Origin: Saccharophagus sp. K07
Lineage (GTDB): Bacteria > Pseudomonadota > Gammaproteobacteria > Pseudomonadales > Cellvibrionaceae
DNA length: 64,000 nt
Assembly: GCF_014336955.1 (NCBI RefSeq)
Contig: NZ_QRAI01000005.1
Coordinates: 62,001-126,000, forward strand
Direction of reading: 5' to 3'
A program made the position numbers and the translations under genes. The notes below the pieces were generated by a model, which saw nothing but the letters and a program-made list of their open reading frames with translations, was not told the origin of the DNA and did not search any database. Within the stretch, counting starts at the first letter, position 1; each line of letters starts with the position of its first letter. Below, in pieces: positions 36,083-46,087 of this stretch.

Positions 36083-36632
36083 GATGATTACTCCGCGTTT
36101 GCCGCAAAATTCCAAAGGATATACCAGTGCCCTCGTTTGATCGCAATGCAACCATTCAGTGGCGAATCGGTTTGTGATCGAGTCCGCGAAATTGGATTGT
36201 TTGTGCGTAGTGCTTAGGCTAGGTTGACTAGGCCAAATAGACACCATTCATATCAGTCATGACTAAAACAAGCATGTAAGAAAGGCTCGTAAAAGGTATT
36301 TATGTCTGGAAATTCAGTTTGAGGTCATTAAATCCAAAATCGCCGGATGAATATAGATGAGCAATGCATGCGAACAGGAAAGTTAGAATGCATCGTCGAT
36401 GTTTATTCAATTTTTGATAATGTGTGCGGCAGCAACGTTTGGCCGGTTTCTCCAAGAGAATATTTTGGATTTGTGTGTCTGAAGAAGTTTTCAAGGAGCG
36501 GCAAATGTCCAAAAAATTTGGATCTGGGTCATCGTATCCGTCGGAAAATGATGAAATCTCGCTGGAGTTGAAAAAGTTAAAATTTTTCAAAATTGAGTTT
36601 CCGCATGGAGGTCAGTACAACGATGGTATACT
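36083..36632. other. AT-rich segment with a possible broken 5' gene part
   Basis: 550 bases. In plus frame 1 a peptide MSKKFGSGSSYPSENDEISL, then ELKKLKFFKIEFPHGGQYNDG (36505-36627) looks coding and would join the frame at 36633 with a single-base shift near 36625. Otherwise no gene or repeat. Composition is lower in GC than around it, suggesting recent gain. Confidence 0.4.
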
Positions 36633-36977
36633 TTGGTTGCTAAATTTAAGCACTTTTATGATGAAGATTTGGTCCTTCTCCTGCGGGAATTGGGTGTTGA
36701 GCCTGTTCTTATGGATGAACAACCGCCCGCACCAAAAGAGTATTCCGATCCTATTTATGATGAGTTGGTAATTGATGGAAAACCAACATGGTTGAAAAGG
36801 GTAGGTTATTGCAAAATTCTCGACGAATGGTTTTATGTGTCGTACGGAATGGAAGGGCTGCGAATTTTGGCTAATGGTGGAAGTTATGAAGTTGAGCTAT
36901 CTGATGTCATTAAAGCAAAGAAATTGGAGAGTAAAATGAATTTTCCTTTCTTCCTGAGACGAGTTGATAACTCGTAA
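36633..36977 (+). CDS. Hypothetical protein, possibly the 3' part of a frameshifted gene
   Basis: 114 residues from TTG 36633: FKHFYDEDLVLLLRELGVEP, then WLKRVGYCKILDEWFYVSYGME. Not recognised. There is no good ribosome binding site at TTG, and the preceding frame (36505-36627) continues the same kind of sequence, so the true gene may be 36505-36977 with one indel. It lies alone between unrelated genes. Confidence 0.45.
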   Translation: MVAKFKHFYDEDLVLLLRELGVEPVLMDEQPPAPKEYSDPIYDELVIDGKPTWLKRVGYCKILDEWFYVSYGMEGLRILANGGSYEVELSDVIKAKKLESKMNFPFFLRRVDNS

Positions 36978-37061
36978 AACAGGGTTATCAACTGCGTTAT
37001 TGTGTGTCAACTTTCGTGAGATTCTTTGAATTTCACTGACTAGCGCCTCTCAAGAATCGGT

Positions 37062-38210
37062 TCACCTTTCCGTAACAATCCTATCCCTTCCCCCCAAATA
37101 CCCCATACCCGCCTGAACCACCGCACAAGCCGTCAATCCCCCCAACGGAATTAGCCATCCGCCGGAAATATCGTGCGCAAGGCCAAATAAAAGTGGGCCG
37201 GAGGCGGCGAGGAGGTAGCCTATGGATTGGGACATTAGGGAGAGAGAGGTGGCTTGGTGATGGTCGCGGGTGCGCAGGCCTATAAGGGCTATGGCCAGAG
37301 GGAAGGAGATGCCGCTGCCGAATCCTACAACGCAAACCCAAATCATTGCTGCTTTGGGATAGGCAAGAAGGCCAAAAAATCCCGTCGCCATGGTGAGCGC
37401 GGCGAACAAGGCGAGTCCACTTTGATTTTTTCGCTTAGCGAGCAGGCGCGGCATGGCGGCGCCGGAAACCAGAGAGACAAGCTGCAAGCCAGTGATCATT
37501 AAGCCTGCAAAGGCGGGGGCGTGGCCGTTGTCCTGAATGACCTTGGGCAGCCAAGCGATGGATACATAAAAACAGAGTGATTGCAGCCCCATAAAGGTGG
37601 TGACGCACCAAGCGATAGGAGAACGCCAAATGGATGACGTTGTGGAATTCGGATTGGGTGGAGGTGTGTGGCGAGGCCGAAAAGACGCCCATGCCCAGAG
37701 TGCTGCCGCAAGTGCGGCTGGGATTGCCCAGACTGCCAGCGCGCTTTGCCATCCGCCGGGCAGCAACCGTTCCAAAGGAACTGCCAGCCCCGAGGCAATA
37801 GCAGCAGTTAAAGTGAGCACCAGCGCATAGATGGTGGTGAGTGTGTTTATTCGGTCGGGGTAATCGCGTTTGATGATGCTGGGGACGAGTACATTGCCGA
37901 TAGCGATGCCCGCCGCGAGCAGTAATGTGCCGCAATAAAGCGCTATGGCAGAGCCGCTGGAACGAATAAGAAGTCCCGTAAAGAGCATCACCATAGCTAC
38001 CGTCAACACTCGCTCAAGGCCAAAGCGACGACCGAAATTGGCGAGCGGGGCGAATGCGGCAAAGGCGAGCAAGGGGAGGCTGCTCAAGAGTCCCAGCGCG
38101 GTGCCGGACAATCCAGTGGCGTCTTGAATGCTGCTAATCAATGGACCAACGGTGGTGATTGCTGGTCGCAGATTTGCGGCTATCAGCAAAAAGGAGAGAA
38201 ATGCAAACAT
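37062..38210 (-). CDS. MFS transporter, CynX/NimT-like
   Basis: 382 residues with about 12 hydrophobic helices. The N-terminal LIAANLRPAITTVGPLISSI is the signature of the CynX family (cyanate and 2-nitroimidazole transporters). Conserved GIAIGNVLVPSIIKRDYPDR after helix 4 also fits. It would be an inner-membrane exporter or importer; substrate unknown and no cyanase gene is adjacent. Start ATG 38210 is right before the first helix. Confidence 0.85.
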   Translation of the reverse strand: MFAFLSFLLIAANLRPAITTVGPLISSIQDATGLSGTALGLLSSLPLLAFAAFAPLANFGRRFGLERVLTVAMVMLFTGLLIRSSGSAIALYCGTLLLAAGIAIGNVLVPSIIKRDYPDRINTLTTIYALVLTLTAAIASGLAVPLERLLPGGWQSALAVWAIPAALAAALWAWASFRPRHTPPPNPNSTTSSIWRSPIAWCVTTFMGLQSLCFYVSIAWLPKVIQDNGHAPAFAGLMITGLQLVSLVSGAAMPRLLAKRKNQSGLALFAALTMATGFFGLLAYPKAAMIWVCVVGFGSGISFPLAIALIGLRTRDHHQATSLSLMSQSIGYLLAASGPLLFGLAHDISGGWLIPLGGLTACAVVQAGMGYLGGRDRIVTER

Positions 38211-38374
38211 TCGGATCTCGTAATAGGGTTAGCCAGAAGGAGTATTAGGCGTCTGGGGCGCGGCATTCTAAAAAAAGATTTCTTGGGTTAGGCGTTTTAT
38301 TTTGTAGTCGCTCCAAAAACAGCTGAGCACAGACAGGGGCCGCATAAAGTAGCCCCGCATAGGCATCAGCTCTA

Positions 38375-38728
38375 TCAAATGTGCTGCAGCACATTCACCA
38401 GATTGCCAAACGGATCCTGTACAAAAAACCTTCTCACACCCCAAGGTTCCTCGACCGGGCCATATTCCAGAGGGATTTGAGCTTGTTGCATACGGAGCAG
38501 TGCTTCGTCGAGGTCGTCTACTTCTATGGAGAGATCGGGTACCGGCGTGTCCGAACCACCTTGGCTGGCGAAGCTGATTTGGACGGTCATTTGATTTAAT
38601 CCTGCGTAAGTGCGAATCCAACCATGGTCCATTGCGACTTCCAAGCCTAGAATGTCGCGGTAGAATTTGTCCGCTGCGGCGGGGTTGGCAGTCGGGATAT
38701 TGGCAACGATACGGTTGACTTTCATCAT
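38375..38728 (-). CDS. VOC-family (glyoxalase/bleomycin resistance-like) protein
   Basis: 117 residues from ATG 38728, with AGAGG six bases upstream; longer starts lack a binding site. Pattern of paired beta-alpha-beta-beta-beta units: VNRIVANIPTANPAAADKFY, ILGLEVAMDHGW, DLSIEVDDLDEALLRMQQA, and RRFFVQDPFGNLVNVLQH with the C-terminal metal-ligand area. Single-domain VOC proteins act as dimers on small thiol adducts or bind drugs. No partner gene adjacent. Confidence 0.82.
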   Translation of the reverse strand: MMKVNRIVANIPTANPAAADKFYRDILGLEVAMDHGWIRTYAGLNQMTVQISFASQGGSDTPVPDLSIEVDDLDEALLRMQQAQIPLEYGPVEEPWGVRRFFVQDPFGNLVNVLQHI

Positions 38729-39037
38729 TAAGCCTCTGTTCATCCGATAAGTGAGCAAATATGCATCAGGCCGGCATCAGGGACGCGGCCATGGGAATGT
38801 ATCCCATTCAATGAAAAATCACTTTGCCCAGATGTGAAAATTTCACTGAATTCGACATCCTGGACGCCTAATCTTCTTTCCAAGCCTTGATATATATGGG
38901 TAAGAAATGGTCACCAGAGTGGTTATTGAAACTACGTCTAGCGCCGGTTTGGCTGACGGTGAATCCGTGCGCTAACGTTAAGAAGGAAAATTATCTTATT
39001 AATAAACGAAACTTGGTTTTTCCATGAGGGCAAAGCA

Positions 39038-39337
39038 ATGAATTTCGAAGCATGGACTGTGGATCTGGCGTCATCTTCAGCGGTGCATTCAACCGGCTTC
39101 AAAGTGGTTGTGGAAGGTGATTTAAATAATCCGTCCGGAGTTCATCCGGGCAAATTTCCCGAGGGGTTGACAGCTCTGGAACAGGTTAGACTTTTGCGCT
39201 GCGGTGTTGAGGCGATAGTCAAGCTGGCGCAGGCTCAGGAAGCTAAGCAGGAGCAAAAACGATTTGCTGAGCGAGCACAAGTAGCCTCCTTGCCGAAAAC
39301 TACACGCAAGGTACTTTCATTAAAGAAGCAGTCTTGA
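39038..39337 (+). CDS. Hypothetical protein, 99 residues
   Basis: GAGGG seven bases before ATG 39038 supports translation. The sequence (MNFEAWTVDLASSSAVHSTG, LTALEQVRLLRCGVEAIVKL) is mostly hydrophilic, ending in a basic helix rich in Lys, Glu and Gln. No known family recognised. The 280 bases before it hold no other gene. Confidence 0.55.
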   Translation: MNFEAWTVDLASSSAVHSTGFKVVVEGDLNNPSGVHPGKFPEGLTALEQVRLLRCGVEAIVKLAQAQEAKQEQKRFAERAQVASLPKTTRKVLSLKKQS

Positions 39338-39436
39338 GGCTCTGTCATTTAGACGGCAGCCTCAAAATTCAGTCACTTGAAAAACTGCATTAAAAATCTG
39401 TCCTTAACGTCTCTTAAAACAGAAAATCACTCGCGC

Positions 39437-40021
39437 TTAAGGCGCGAGCGCTTTGACTACGAGATTTTTCAGGTCGTCTTTCAATGGAATTTGTAGGGCG
39501 GCGTTATGGGCATCGGCGGACATTTTTGCCCAGGTCTTTTTGATAATGTCGATTAATTTTTCTTCGTCGTGTTTGCTGGCGAAATCTTCCAAATAATGGC
39601 GGATAAATACCAGGCAGGCGACGTCTTCCAGAGTTTGTGTTTCCGCATCGCGTCCTAAACCGCGTTTTTGCACTATGTACTGCGTGCGTTTGATATCTTC
39701 TTCGCTGTAGCCAGCTTCGTGCATTAATTCACCTACGCGCCGCGCGTGGAACAGCCCTAATTCAGCACGCCATTTTTTGTAACCGGTGCGGCCTTCCGGA
39801 TAGGCGCTGCGCGGGCTGGTCCAGCGTTCAATATGTTGGCCGCGCACGGCAATTTGCAGATGCTCGGAAGCATCTGGGCGAAACTCCAAAAGGCAGCGCG
39901 TCATGCGCTCCGAATACAAAAACTCTTTGGGAAAGGATTTGTCGCCATCCTGTTCCAGATTGGGATCTTGCAGGTTGGCGGCGTCAATAAGAGCAATGGT
40001 TTTTGCAAAAGGCGTGGGCAT
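39437..40021 (-). CDS. DUF4202 family protein
   Basis: 194 residues. Typical DUF4202 features: FLYSERMTRCLLEF, IAVRGQHIERWTSPRSAYP, GYKKWRAELGLFHARRVGEL and DVACLVFIRHYLEDFA; the His and Asp pattern resembles HD-type helices. Function unknown. Lies 52 bases after the FNR-type regulator in the same direction, so possibly co-expressed under low oxygen. Confidence 0.82.
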   Translation of the reverse strand: MPTPFAKTIALIDAANLQDPNLEQDGDKSFPKEFLYSERMTRCLLEFRPDASEHLQIAVRGQHIERWTSPRSAYPEGRTGYKKWRAELGLFHARRVGELMHEAGYSEEDIKRTQYIVQKRGLGRDAETQTLEDVACLVFIRHYLEDFASKHDEEKLIDIIKKTWAKMSADAHNAALQIPLKDDLKNLVVKALAP

Positions 40022-40073
40022 AGAAAATCCGTTAAATAAATGGCACCACAGCGGCGCGGGAGAGTGTAAAAAA

Positions 40074-40811
40074 TCAGGGTTTGTCGCTGGTTAACGCCAA
40101 ATTGCGCAGGGCAGTCATGTCGTTGATCAATACGTGCTTTTTATCCAGCGTGATGATTTTTTGTTTGTGGAGACGGCTCAAAACCCGGCTGACGGTTTCG
40201 ATGGTCAGGCCGAGATAATTGCCAATATCTGAGCGGGACATTGGCAAATAAAATTCTTCCGCCGACAGGCCACGGCTGTGATTGCGTGCGGAAATGCTCA
40301 GCAATAAAGAGGCAATGCGCTGATCCGCATTATTTTTGCTGAGCAGGGTGATGAGCTGTTGGTCGTTGGTGATTTCTTTGCTCATCAATTGGAAAAAACG
40401 GCGCTGCAAATTCGGCAATTGCGCACTTAATTCTTCCAGGCGGCCAAAGGGAATTTCGCAGACGGCGGAGGTTTCCAGGGCAATAGCGGAGTTGGAGTGG
40501 GTATTGGTTGCCAGTCCATCCATGCCAATGATTTCGCCCGGCAAATAAAATCCGGTGATTTGCTCCTGGCCGTCCTGGGTATTGCTGACGGTTTTGATGG
40601 CACCGGAGCGGACGGCGTAGACGGAACGGAATTTATCGCCAGCGTGGTAGACGTGATCGCCCCTTTGAATCGGCCGGCCGCGCTGGATGATTTCATCGAG
40701 TTTGTTAATGTCGGTCAGTTCAAGGCTGATCGGCAGGCACAGCATATTCAGGCGGCAGCTGGAGCAATTGATCTGCGGCATGGAGTGGCATTGGGAGGTA
40801 GGAATAACCAT
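40074..40811 (-). CDS. fnr: FNR/Anr-type oxygen-sensing regulator
   Basis: 245 residues. The four [4Fe-4S] cysteines are present: three in INCSSCRLNMLC (spacing 2 and 5) and one in SAVCEIPFG. A CRP-type sensor domain with LPGEIIGMDGL and a C-terminal HTH with the FNR recognition helix ETVSRVLSRL follow. FNR/Anr switches on anaerobic genes when oxygen falls. Genes around it (HemN-like, DUF4202) fit an anaerobic neighbourhood as in Pseudomonas anr-hemN. Confidence 0.93.
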   Translation of the reverse strand: MVIPTSQCHSMPQINCSSCRLNMLCLPISLELTDINKLDEIIQRGRPIQRGDHVYHAGDKFRSVYAVRSGAIKTVSNTQDGQEQITGFYLPGEIIGMDGLATNTHSNSAIALETSAVCEIPFGRLEELSAQLPNLQRRFFQLMSKEITNDQQLITLLSKNNADQRIASLLLSISARNHSRGLSAEEFYLPMSRSDIGNYLGLTIETVSRVLSRLHKQKIITLDKKHVLINDMTALRNLALTSDKP

Positions 40812-40918
40812 GCGGAAACAGCCTGATTAGAAATGCTTGCTCAATTTTGGGGCGGGTAAACCATCGAAAGGATAGTGGATGCCAGAATGGCTTGTCAAAA
40901 AAGCGGGCAAAACCACGG

Positions 40919-41788
40919 TTAGCGACAGGTTGCTACGGGCAAGCCATTGGTCTGTACGCGGGCATGATAAGCCAGTGCGGTAGCAAAATTGACGGTGCGC
41001 ATAGCGCCGAAGCGAGACGCTGCACCAGGGCCGAGCCTTACGCAGTCTGTAGGGCGGCTGCGTAGGGGGCTGTTAAAGCGCATGATGGTGTTGTCTTCAT
41101 GGAGGAAGTAGCCAAATTGCATTAACAGAGCGGTAAGTCCTTCTCCGGCTATGCGGGCCAATGGATCTTTGATGCTGCGGTGAAACGCCAGGGTGGCCGG
41201 TTCGACAAATGACAACAATTCCATCAGTTGCATGCTGAAGGCATCGCGCTCACTGCCAAAATCCAATTGCAAACTGACGTAGGCGATTTTGAATTCCAGC
41301 AGGGTTTGTTTTACTTGCCGCAATTGCTGGATATCAAAATCCACCGGGACGCGAATTTCGATATGGTTGAACCCCAATCCCTTCAGCAGGGCGATGTTTT
41401 GCCGCGTGATATCGGCGATGGCTAAGGTCGCCGTGTGTTCGACGTGGTTGCCGGAAATGAGTTTGAGGTTTTGGCCGATGGCGTGAGTCAGTTCTGTGAG
41501 GCTCGGCGCATCCATCAGGCAAAAGGGTTCGTTGATCAAAATGCGGCTGATTGGGCGACGGTTTAAGTAGTGATTCCAGGCGCGCAGTTCGCGCACCAGA
41601 TTTTGGTAGCGAAATCGCTCTTGCATTTGTTCTTCGCCCCAAGTGCGCATGGCGGCGCAGTCGATCTCCAACGCGAGCGGCGCAATATTGTTGCGCAACT
41701 GACAATGGAGCAGCTCCAGCACGACTTCTTGGGGAAGGTGCGGCTCTTCGTGGACGGCGTTTAACATGTTGGGATCATCTGATTTCAT
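40919..41788 (-). CDS. HemN-like protein lacking the radical-SAM cysteines
   Basis: 289 residues from ATG 41788 (a longer frame to 41881 has no binding site). Parts resemble oxygen-independent coproporphyrinogen dehydrogenase and its relatives: ERFRYQNLVRELRAWNHYLN, ISRILINEPFCLMDAPSLTE, LLKGLGFNHIEIRVPVDFD and a terminal GPGAASRFGAMRTVNFATA. The CxxxCxxC cluster motif is absent; the expected place holds LINEPFCLMDAP. So it cannot be a normal radical-SAM enzyme. It sits next to fnr, as hemN does in pseudomonads, and has an FNR-like box upstream. Perhaps a heme-related helper protein; this is inference. Confidence 0.65.
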   Translation of the reverse strand: MKSDDPNMLNAVHEEPHLPQEVVLELLHCQLRNNIAPLALEIDCAAMRTWGEEQMQERFRYQNLVRELRAWNHYLNRRPISRILINEPFCLMDAPSLTELTHAIGQNLKLISGNHVEHTATLAIADITRQNIALLKGLGFNHIEIRVPVDFDIQQLRQVKQTLLEFKIAYVSLQLDFGSERDAFSMQLMELLSFVEPATLAFHRSIKDPLARIAGEGLTALLMQFGYFLHEDNTIMRFNSPLRSRPTDCVRLGPGAASRFGAMRTVNFATALAYHARVQTNGLPVATCR

Positions 41789-41822
41789 AACCAGAAGTTT
41801 AGGACGACCCCCCAAGTTTGTC

Positions 41823-41836
41823 TTGACGCAGGTCAA
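41823..41836 (-). promoter_or_regulatory. FNR/Anr-type box
   Basis: TTGAC-GCAG-GTCAA is a perfect palindrome close to the FNR consensus TTGAT-N4-ATCAA. It is centred about 41 bases before the ATG of the HemN-like gene. With a class II site the transcript would start near the ATG, so the true start could be a little inside (ATG 41767). Confidence 0.55.
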
Positions 41837-41860
41837 CTGGAGCGGATGAGATGTATTGCC

Positions 41861-41908
41861 TAGCCGATCAAAGCCGCGCATTGAAAAATGCGCGGCTTTG
41901 ATCGGCTA
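41861..41908. terminator. Perfect 21-bp hairpin after cobB
   Basis: TAGCCGATCAAAGCCGCGCAT and its exact reverse complement flank a six-base loop; the T-run follows on the plus side. It lies five bases after the cobB stop, so it probably ends cobB transcripts or protects their 3' end. Confidence 0.75.
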
Positions 41909-41912
41909 TTTT

Positions 41913-42626
41913 TTAAGCGTTTTGCTGGGCCAGTTGGGCGAAAAACTCGGTAACCATCTGACTGGCCGGACCGTAGTGGTGTTCGGCAAACAGCGAGCGG
42001 CCCGCGGAAGGTTCCAGGTTGAGTTCGACGGTATGAGCGCCGTAGCTGCGGGCGATTTGCACGAAGCCCGCAGCTGGGTAAACCTGGCCGGATGTGCCGA
42101 TGGAGACAAATAAATCGCACTCAGCCAGTGCTTCTTCGATTTCATTCATATACAGCGGCATTTCACCAAACCACACAATATGCGGACGCAGTGCGCCTAT
42201 ACGGTTGCAGCAGGGACAGGGTGCGTCGACCGTAATATCGTCACGTCAGGGAATGACTTTACCGGTGGAACTGCAGCGCGCTTTTAATAATTCGCCGTGC
42301 ATGTGAAATAAATTGCGGCTGCCGGCGCGCTCGTGCAGGTCATCGACGTTTTGCGTGACTAAGGTGAATTTGCCTTTAAAGGACTGTTCGAATTCCGCCA
42401 GGGCAAGATGTGCGGGATTGGGTTTTGCCTCTGTCACCAATTGCTGGCGCCGGGCGTTGTAAAACCGCTGTACAAGTTCCGGGTTGCGCACAAAGGCTTC
42501 GGGCGTGCACACATCTTCCACGCGGTGGTTTTCCCACAGGCCGTTGCTGTCGCGAAAGGTTTTGATGCCGGATTCGGCGGAAACGCCAGCACCTGTAAGG
42601 ACGACAATGGATTTAAATGAAGCCAT
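41913..42626 (-). pseudogene. cobB: CobB-type NAD-dependent deacylase with in-frame stop
   Basis: Sir2 family: [32 protein letters not shown], catalytic His in [10 protein letters not shown], zinc cysteines, then [20 protein letters not shown] and [10 protein letters not shown]. The frame is unbroken except for TGA at 42246-42248 after STGKVIP, where E. coli CobB has Trp (TGG); the next codons [13 protein letters not shown] continue the zinc site. One G-to-A change explains it. Product would be about 237 residues. Without suppression the protein loses its second half, so deacylation of lysines would fail; a base-call error is also possible. Confidence 0.85.
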
Positions 42627-42640
42627 GTGGAATCCGCTGT

Positions 42641-43966
42641 TTATAAATAACGCATCAACAGAGCGTAACCGCCGTCTTCTGTTAGGGGGAAGTCCGGCGC
42701 GGGAATGCGGACGACGTGACCGGAACCGGGAGCGGCCTCCAGACTTTCACCCTTGGTACTTTCCAGTGCGCCGAGGCGGAATACGTGATTGCCTTTGGGC
42801 GTGATCAATTCCAGCTGGTCGTTTAGTTCGAAGCGGTTTTTCACATCCAGAGTCAGCCAGCCGTTGGCGGCGTCGTAGGCGATGGCTTCGGCCACAAACT
42901 GTTGGTTGCTGTTGTCGGAAACGCCTTTTTCATAGTTCTGATATTCGCTCGGCACATGGCGGCGGTAGAAGCCTTCGGTGTAGCCGCGGTTGGCGAGGTG
43001 GTCGAGCTCGCGCATCAGGTTCATATCAAAAGGCTGGCCGGCTTTGGCGGCGTCTATAGCGCGGCGGTAAACCTGCGCGGTGCGCGCCACGTAGTAGTGG
43101 GATTTGGTGCGGCCTTCGATCTTAAGCGAGTGGATGCCCATATTCACCAGCCGCTCCACATGCTGCACCGCGCGCAGGTCTTTGGAGTTCATGATGTAGG
43201 TGCCGTGCTCGTCTTCGTAGGCGGGCATATATTCGCCTGGACGGCTTTTTTCCTGCAGCAGCACCGGCTGGATTTCGTCGTTGATTTCCGGGTTCCAGGT
43301 TTTCGGCTGCGCCGATTCCACCGCAATCAAGTCGCCGGTTTCCGTTTCTTTCGCCGGGTGGGCGTTGTATTCCCAGCGGCAGGAGTTGGTGCAGGCGCCT
43401 TGGTTGGAGTCCCGGTGGGTCATATAACCGGACAGCAAGCAGCGGCCAGAATAGGCGATACAGAGTGCGCCGTGTACGAAAACTTCCAGTTCGGTATCCG
43501 GGCATTCGTTGCGGATTTCTTCGATTTCCTCGATGGACAACTCGCGCGACAGAATCACCCGCTCGATGCCTTGTTTGGCCCAGAACTTCACCGTTGCGTA
43601 GTTGACGGCGTTGGCTTGTACCGAGAGGTGCACCGGCTGATCCGGCCAGGTTTCCCGCACCATCATGATCAGACCTGGGTCGGCCATGATCAGCGCGTCC
43701 GGTTTCATCGCAATGACGGGTTCCAGGTCGCGGATATAGGTGCGCACCTTGTCGTTGTGGGGCGACAGGTTGCTCGCCAGATAAAACTTTTTGCCCTGGC
43801 TGTGAGCTTCCTCTACCGCCAGGGCGAGATTTTCCAGTTTGTTGAATTCGTTGTTGCGCACGCGCAGGCTGTAACGCGGTTGGCCGGCGTAAACCGCATC
43901 GGCGCCATAGGCGAAGGCGTAGCGCATGCTTTTAAGGGTGCCGGCGGGAGAGAGTAGTTCTGACAT
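42641..43966 (-). CDS. trhP: TrhP (YegQ), prephenate-dependent tRNA U34 hydroxylase
   Basis: 441 residues, U32-peptidase family. N-terminal [20 protein letters not shown] and [18 protein letters not shown] are nearly identical to E. coli Yeg[20 protein letters not shown] and [11 protein letters not shown] hold the Fe-S cysteines. TrhP makes 5-hydroxyuridine at the tRNA wobble base on the way to cmo5U. It lies downstream of mnmC (also U34 modification), 78 bases apart, so likely one transcript. Confidence 0.93.
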   Translation of the reverse strand: MSELLSPAGTLKSMRYAFAYGADAVYAGQPRYSLRVRNNEFNKLENLALAVEEAHSQGKKFYLASNLSPHNDKVRTYIRDLEPVIAMKPDALIMADPGLIMMVRETWPDQPVHLSVQANAVNYATVKFWAKQGIERVILSRELSIEEIEEIRNECPDTELEVFVHGALCIAYSGRCLLSGYMTHRDSNQGACTNSCRWEYNAHPAKETETGDLIAVESAQPKTWNPEINDEIQPVLLQEKSRPGEYMPAYEDEHGTYIMNSKDLRAVQHVERLVNMGIHSLKIEGRTKSHYYVARTAQVYRRAIDAAKAGQPFDMNLMRELDHLANRGYTEGFYRRHVPSEYQNYEKGVSDNSNQQFVAEAIAYDAANGWLTLDVKNRFELNDQLELITPKGNHVFRLGALESTKGESLEAAPGSGHVVRIPAPDFPLTEDGGYALLMRYL

Positions 43967-44044
43967 AACACAAAAACCGCATTTGACGGGCTAAGGCCCA
44001 AAAATGCGGGCATTTTAGCGAACTGACCGCGGTGCGGCTAATCC

Positions 44045-46087
44045 TTAAATCCGGTTACGGCCCAAATCCCGAATCAAAAACCGCGCGGGGTGCAGTGAGA
44101 GGATCTGCTCGCGCGGCAGAGGCAGCGGCTGGGCGGTGATCAGGCAGGCGAGCAGTTCGGCGCACAAGGGCGTATAGGCCAGCCCACGGGAGCCGTGGCC
44201 GACGTTGATAAATAGGCCGGGGTAATAGCCGCCGGGTTGATCGACATTGGCTTTGGCATTCTGGCGCAAGCGGGCAAAACGCTCGGCCATGGTATCGGCG
44301 TCTGCGAGTGGGCCTGTGATTGGCAGATAATCGGGTGTGGTACAGCGGAAGCTGACGCGCGCCTGATGCAGATCTTCGACGACCAGCCCGTTTAGAGCCG
44401 GAGAGAGTTCGGCGACATTGTGCAGATTGCCTTCGTGCTCCTGCCAGGAGGGTTCGGTCTCCTCCGTGCGCAATACAAAGGAGGCTCCCATGCAGTGCTG
44501 GCCGTCGACGGCTGGCGCTATATAACCCTCGCCGCAGAGCACGGTTTTAAGCGTTGCCGAAGTTTGTGTGGCTGGAGCCAGGCTGACCTGGCCGCGAATT
44601 TTCTTTAAAGGCAAATGCATGGATTGGGCAAATTGGCTGCTGCTGTAGGCGCAGGCAATAACCGCTGCCTCGCAAGCCGAAATAACCTCGTCAGTATCGC
44701 CAAGTAGCTCCCATCCATTGGTGCTTTGGCGAATTTCCTGGACTCGGGTACCGGTCAGCAGGCGAATATTCGGATGATTGGCGAGTGCCCGGCAGAGTTG
44801 CGGCGGGCTCAACCATCCGGCCTGGGGAAAATAGAGTGCGCCATTGGGAAGTGGAACTCCGGCAATTTCGGCAGCTTCCGTCGGTTCCAGCCAGCGGGCG
44901 ATTTCCGGAGATTGCAGCATAAGCTCGGCAATTTGCCTTAATTGGGTTTCGTGCTCGGGATTTTCCGGCAATTGCAAAACGCCGCAGCTGTCGCCAACCG
45001 ATTGGAAAAATCCCTCCTGGTGATAAAAGCGGCAGGCGTAGAGATAAGCGGTGAGATTAAAGTCGGACAAGCGACCGGTGGTGTGGGAAAGGCGGCTGTA
45101 CAAAACCCCCATCGGATTGCCGGAGGCGCCCGCACCGGGTTCGGCTTGCTCGATCAAAGTAACCTGCACACCTTTTTGCGCCAGCGCCCAGGCTGTGTGA
45201 CAACCGGCCATGCCTGCGCCGATCACCGCCACATGTTTTGGTGGAGTTCCTTTTGTTTCCACCAAATGCCAGCTGAAATCGTGTTTTCCTTCGACAGGTT
45301 TTGCTGCTTGGGTATCGGCAATCATGCCGTGCAGCATTTCCCGTTTGGTGCCGTAACCTGGAACTTTATTGACTTGAAATCCTTCCGCCAATAATCCGCG
45401 CCGCACTATGCCCGCCGCCGTAAAAGTCGCGAAGGTAGCACCGGGACGACTTAAGCGCGCCAATAATTGAAAAAGCTCGGGCGTCCATAAATCCGGATTT
45501 TTCGCTGGCGCAAAGCCATCCAAAAACCAGGCATCCACCAAACCTTTGCCGCTATAAGGACCAAATCCGCATTCCTGCACAGCCACATTCGGGCCGGGCT
45601 GAACAATGGGCAGCAATTGCGAAAAACCTGCAAGGGCGTCGTCGTAAATCAGCGTTAATTGCACTGAACCAAAATTCAGACGGTGAAATCCTGCTGCATC
45701 GACGGGCGGATATTGGCGCAGAAGGGCAGATGCTAAATCATTTAATTCCGGCCACAACGAAAGCGCGCGGGCGAGGTCGTCGCGCGAGAGGGGGAATTTT
45801 TCCACGCTGATAAAATGCAGCGTCGCATTTGCGGGTGCGTGATCACGCCAGGCTTGCCATGCAGCAAGAAAATTCAAACCAGTGCCAAAGCCGGTTTCCG
45901 CAATGGTAAATACGGCGCCCGGTGGCAAATCTTTCCAGCGTTCCGGCAAATCGTTGTGTTTTAAAAAAACAAAGCGGGTTTCGTCGATGCCACTATTTTT
46001 TGAAAAATACACATCGTCGAATTGATTGGAGATCGGCTGGCCATTTTCGTCCCAAGTAATGCGGGCGGTTTTGGGATCGAGTGTCAT
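44045..46087 (-). CDS. mnmC: MnmC, bifunctional tRNA mnm5s2U34 enzyme
   Basis: 680 residues; E. coli MnmC has 668. N-terminal methyltransferase domain (MnmC2, about 1-250) with [21 protein letters not shown] and [16 protein letters not shown]-terminal FAD oxidoreductase (MnmC1) beginning at [19 protein letters not shown] (about 287), with IRGQVSLAP and a terminal [15 protein letters not shown]. It removes carboxymethyl from cmnm5U34 then methylates nm5U34. Its ATG overlaps the flavodoxin stop by four bases, so it is translationally coupled to the flavodoxin genes. Confidence 0.95.
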   Translation of the reverse strand: MTLDPKTARITWDENGQPISNQFDDVYFSKNSGIDETRFVFLKHNDLPERWKDLPPGAVFTIAETGFGTGLNFLAAWQAWRDHAPANATLHFISVEKFPLSRDDLARALSLWPELNDLASALLRQYPPVDAAGFHRLNFGSVQLTLIYDDALAGFSQLLPIVQPGPNVAVQECGFGPYSGKGLVDAWFLDGFAPAKNPDLWTPELFQLLARLSRPGATFATFTAAGIVRRGLLAEGFQVNKVPGYGTKREMLHGMIADTQAAKPVEGKHDFSWHLVETKGTPPKHVAVIGAGMAGCHTAWALAQKGVQVTLIEQAEPGAGASGNPMGVLYSRLSHTTGRLSDFNLTAYLYACRFYHQEGFFQSVGDSCGVLQLPENPEHETQLRQIAELMLQSPEIARWLEPTEAAEIAGVPLPNGALYFPQAGWLSPPQLCRALANHPNIRLLTGTRVQEIRQSTNGWELLGDTDEVISACEAAVIACAYSSSQFAQSMHLPLKKIRGQVSLAPATQTSATLKTVLCGEGYIAPAVDGQHCMGASFVLRTEETEPSWQEHEGNLHNVAELSPALNGLVVEDLHQARVSFRCTTPDYLPITGPLADADTMAERFARLRQNAKANVDQPGGYYPGLFINVGHGSRGLAYTPLCAELLACLITAQPLPLPREQILSLHPARFLIRDLGRNRI

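Noticed and set aside
42902-43957. 351-codon plus-strand frame opposite trhP
   Set aside because: Shadow frame; trhP on the minus strand is nearly identical to known proteins.
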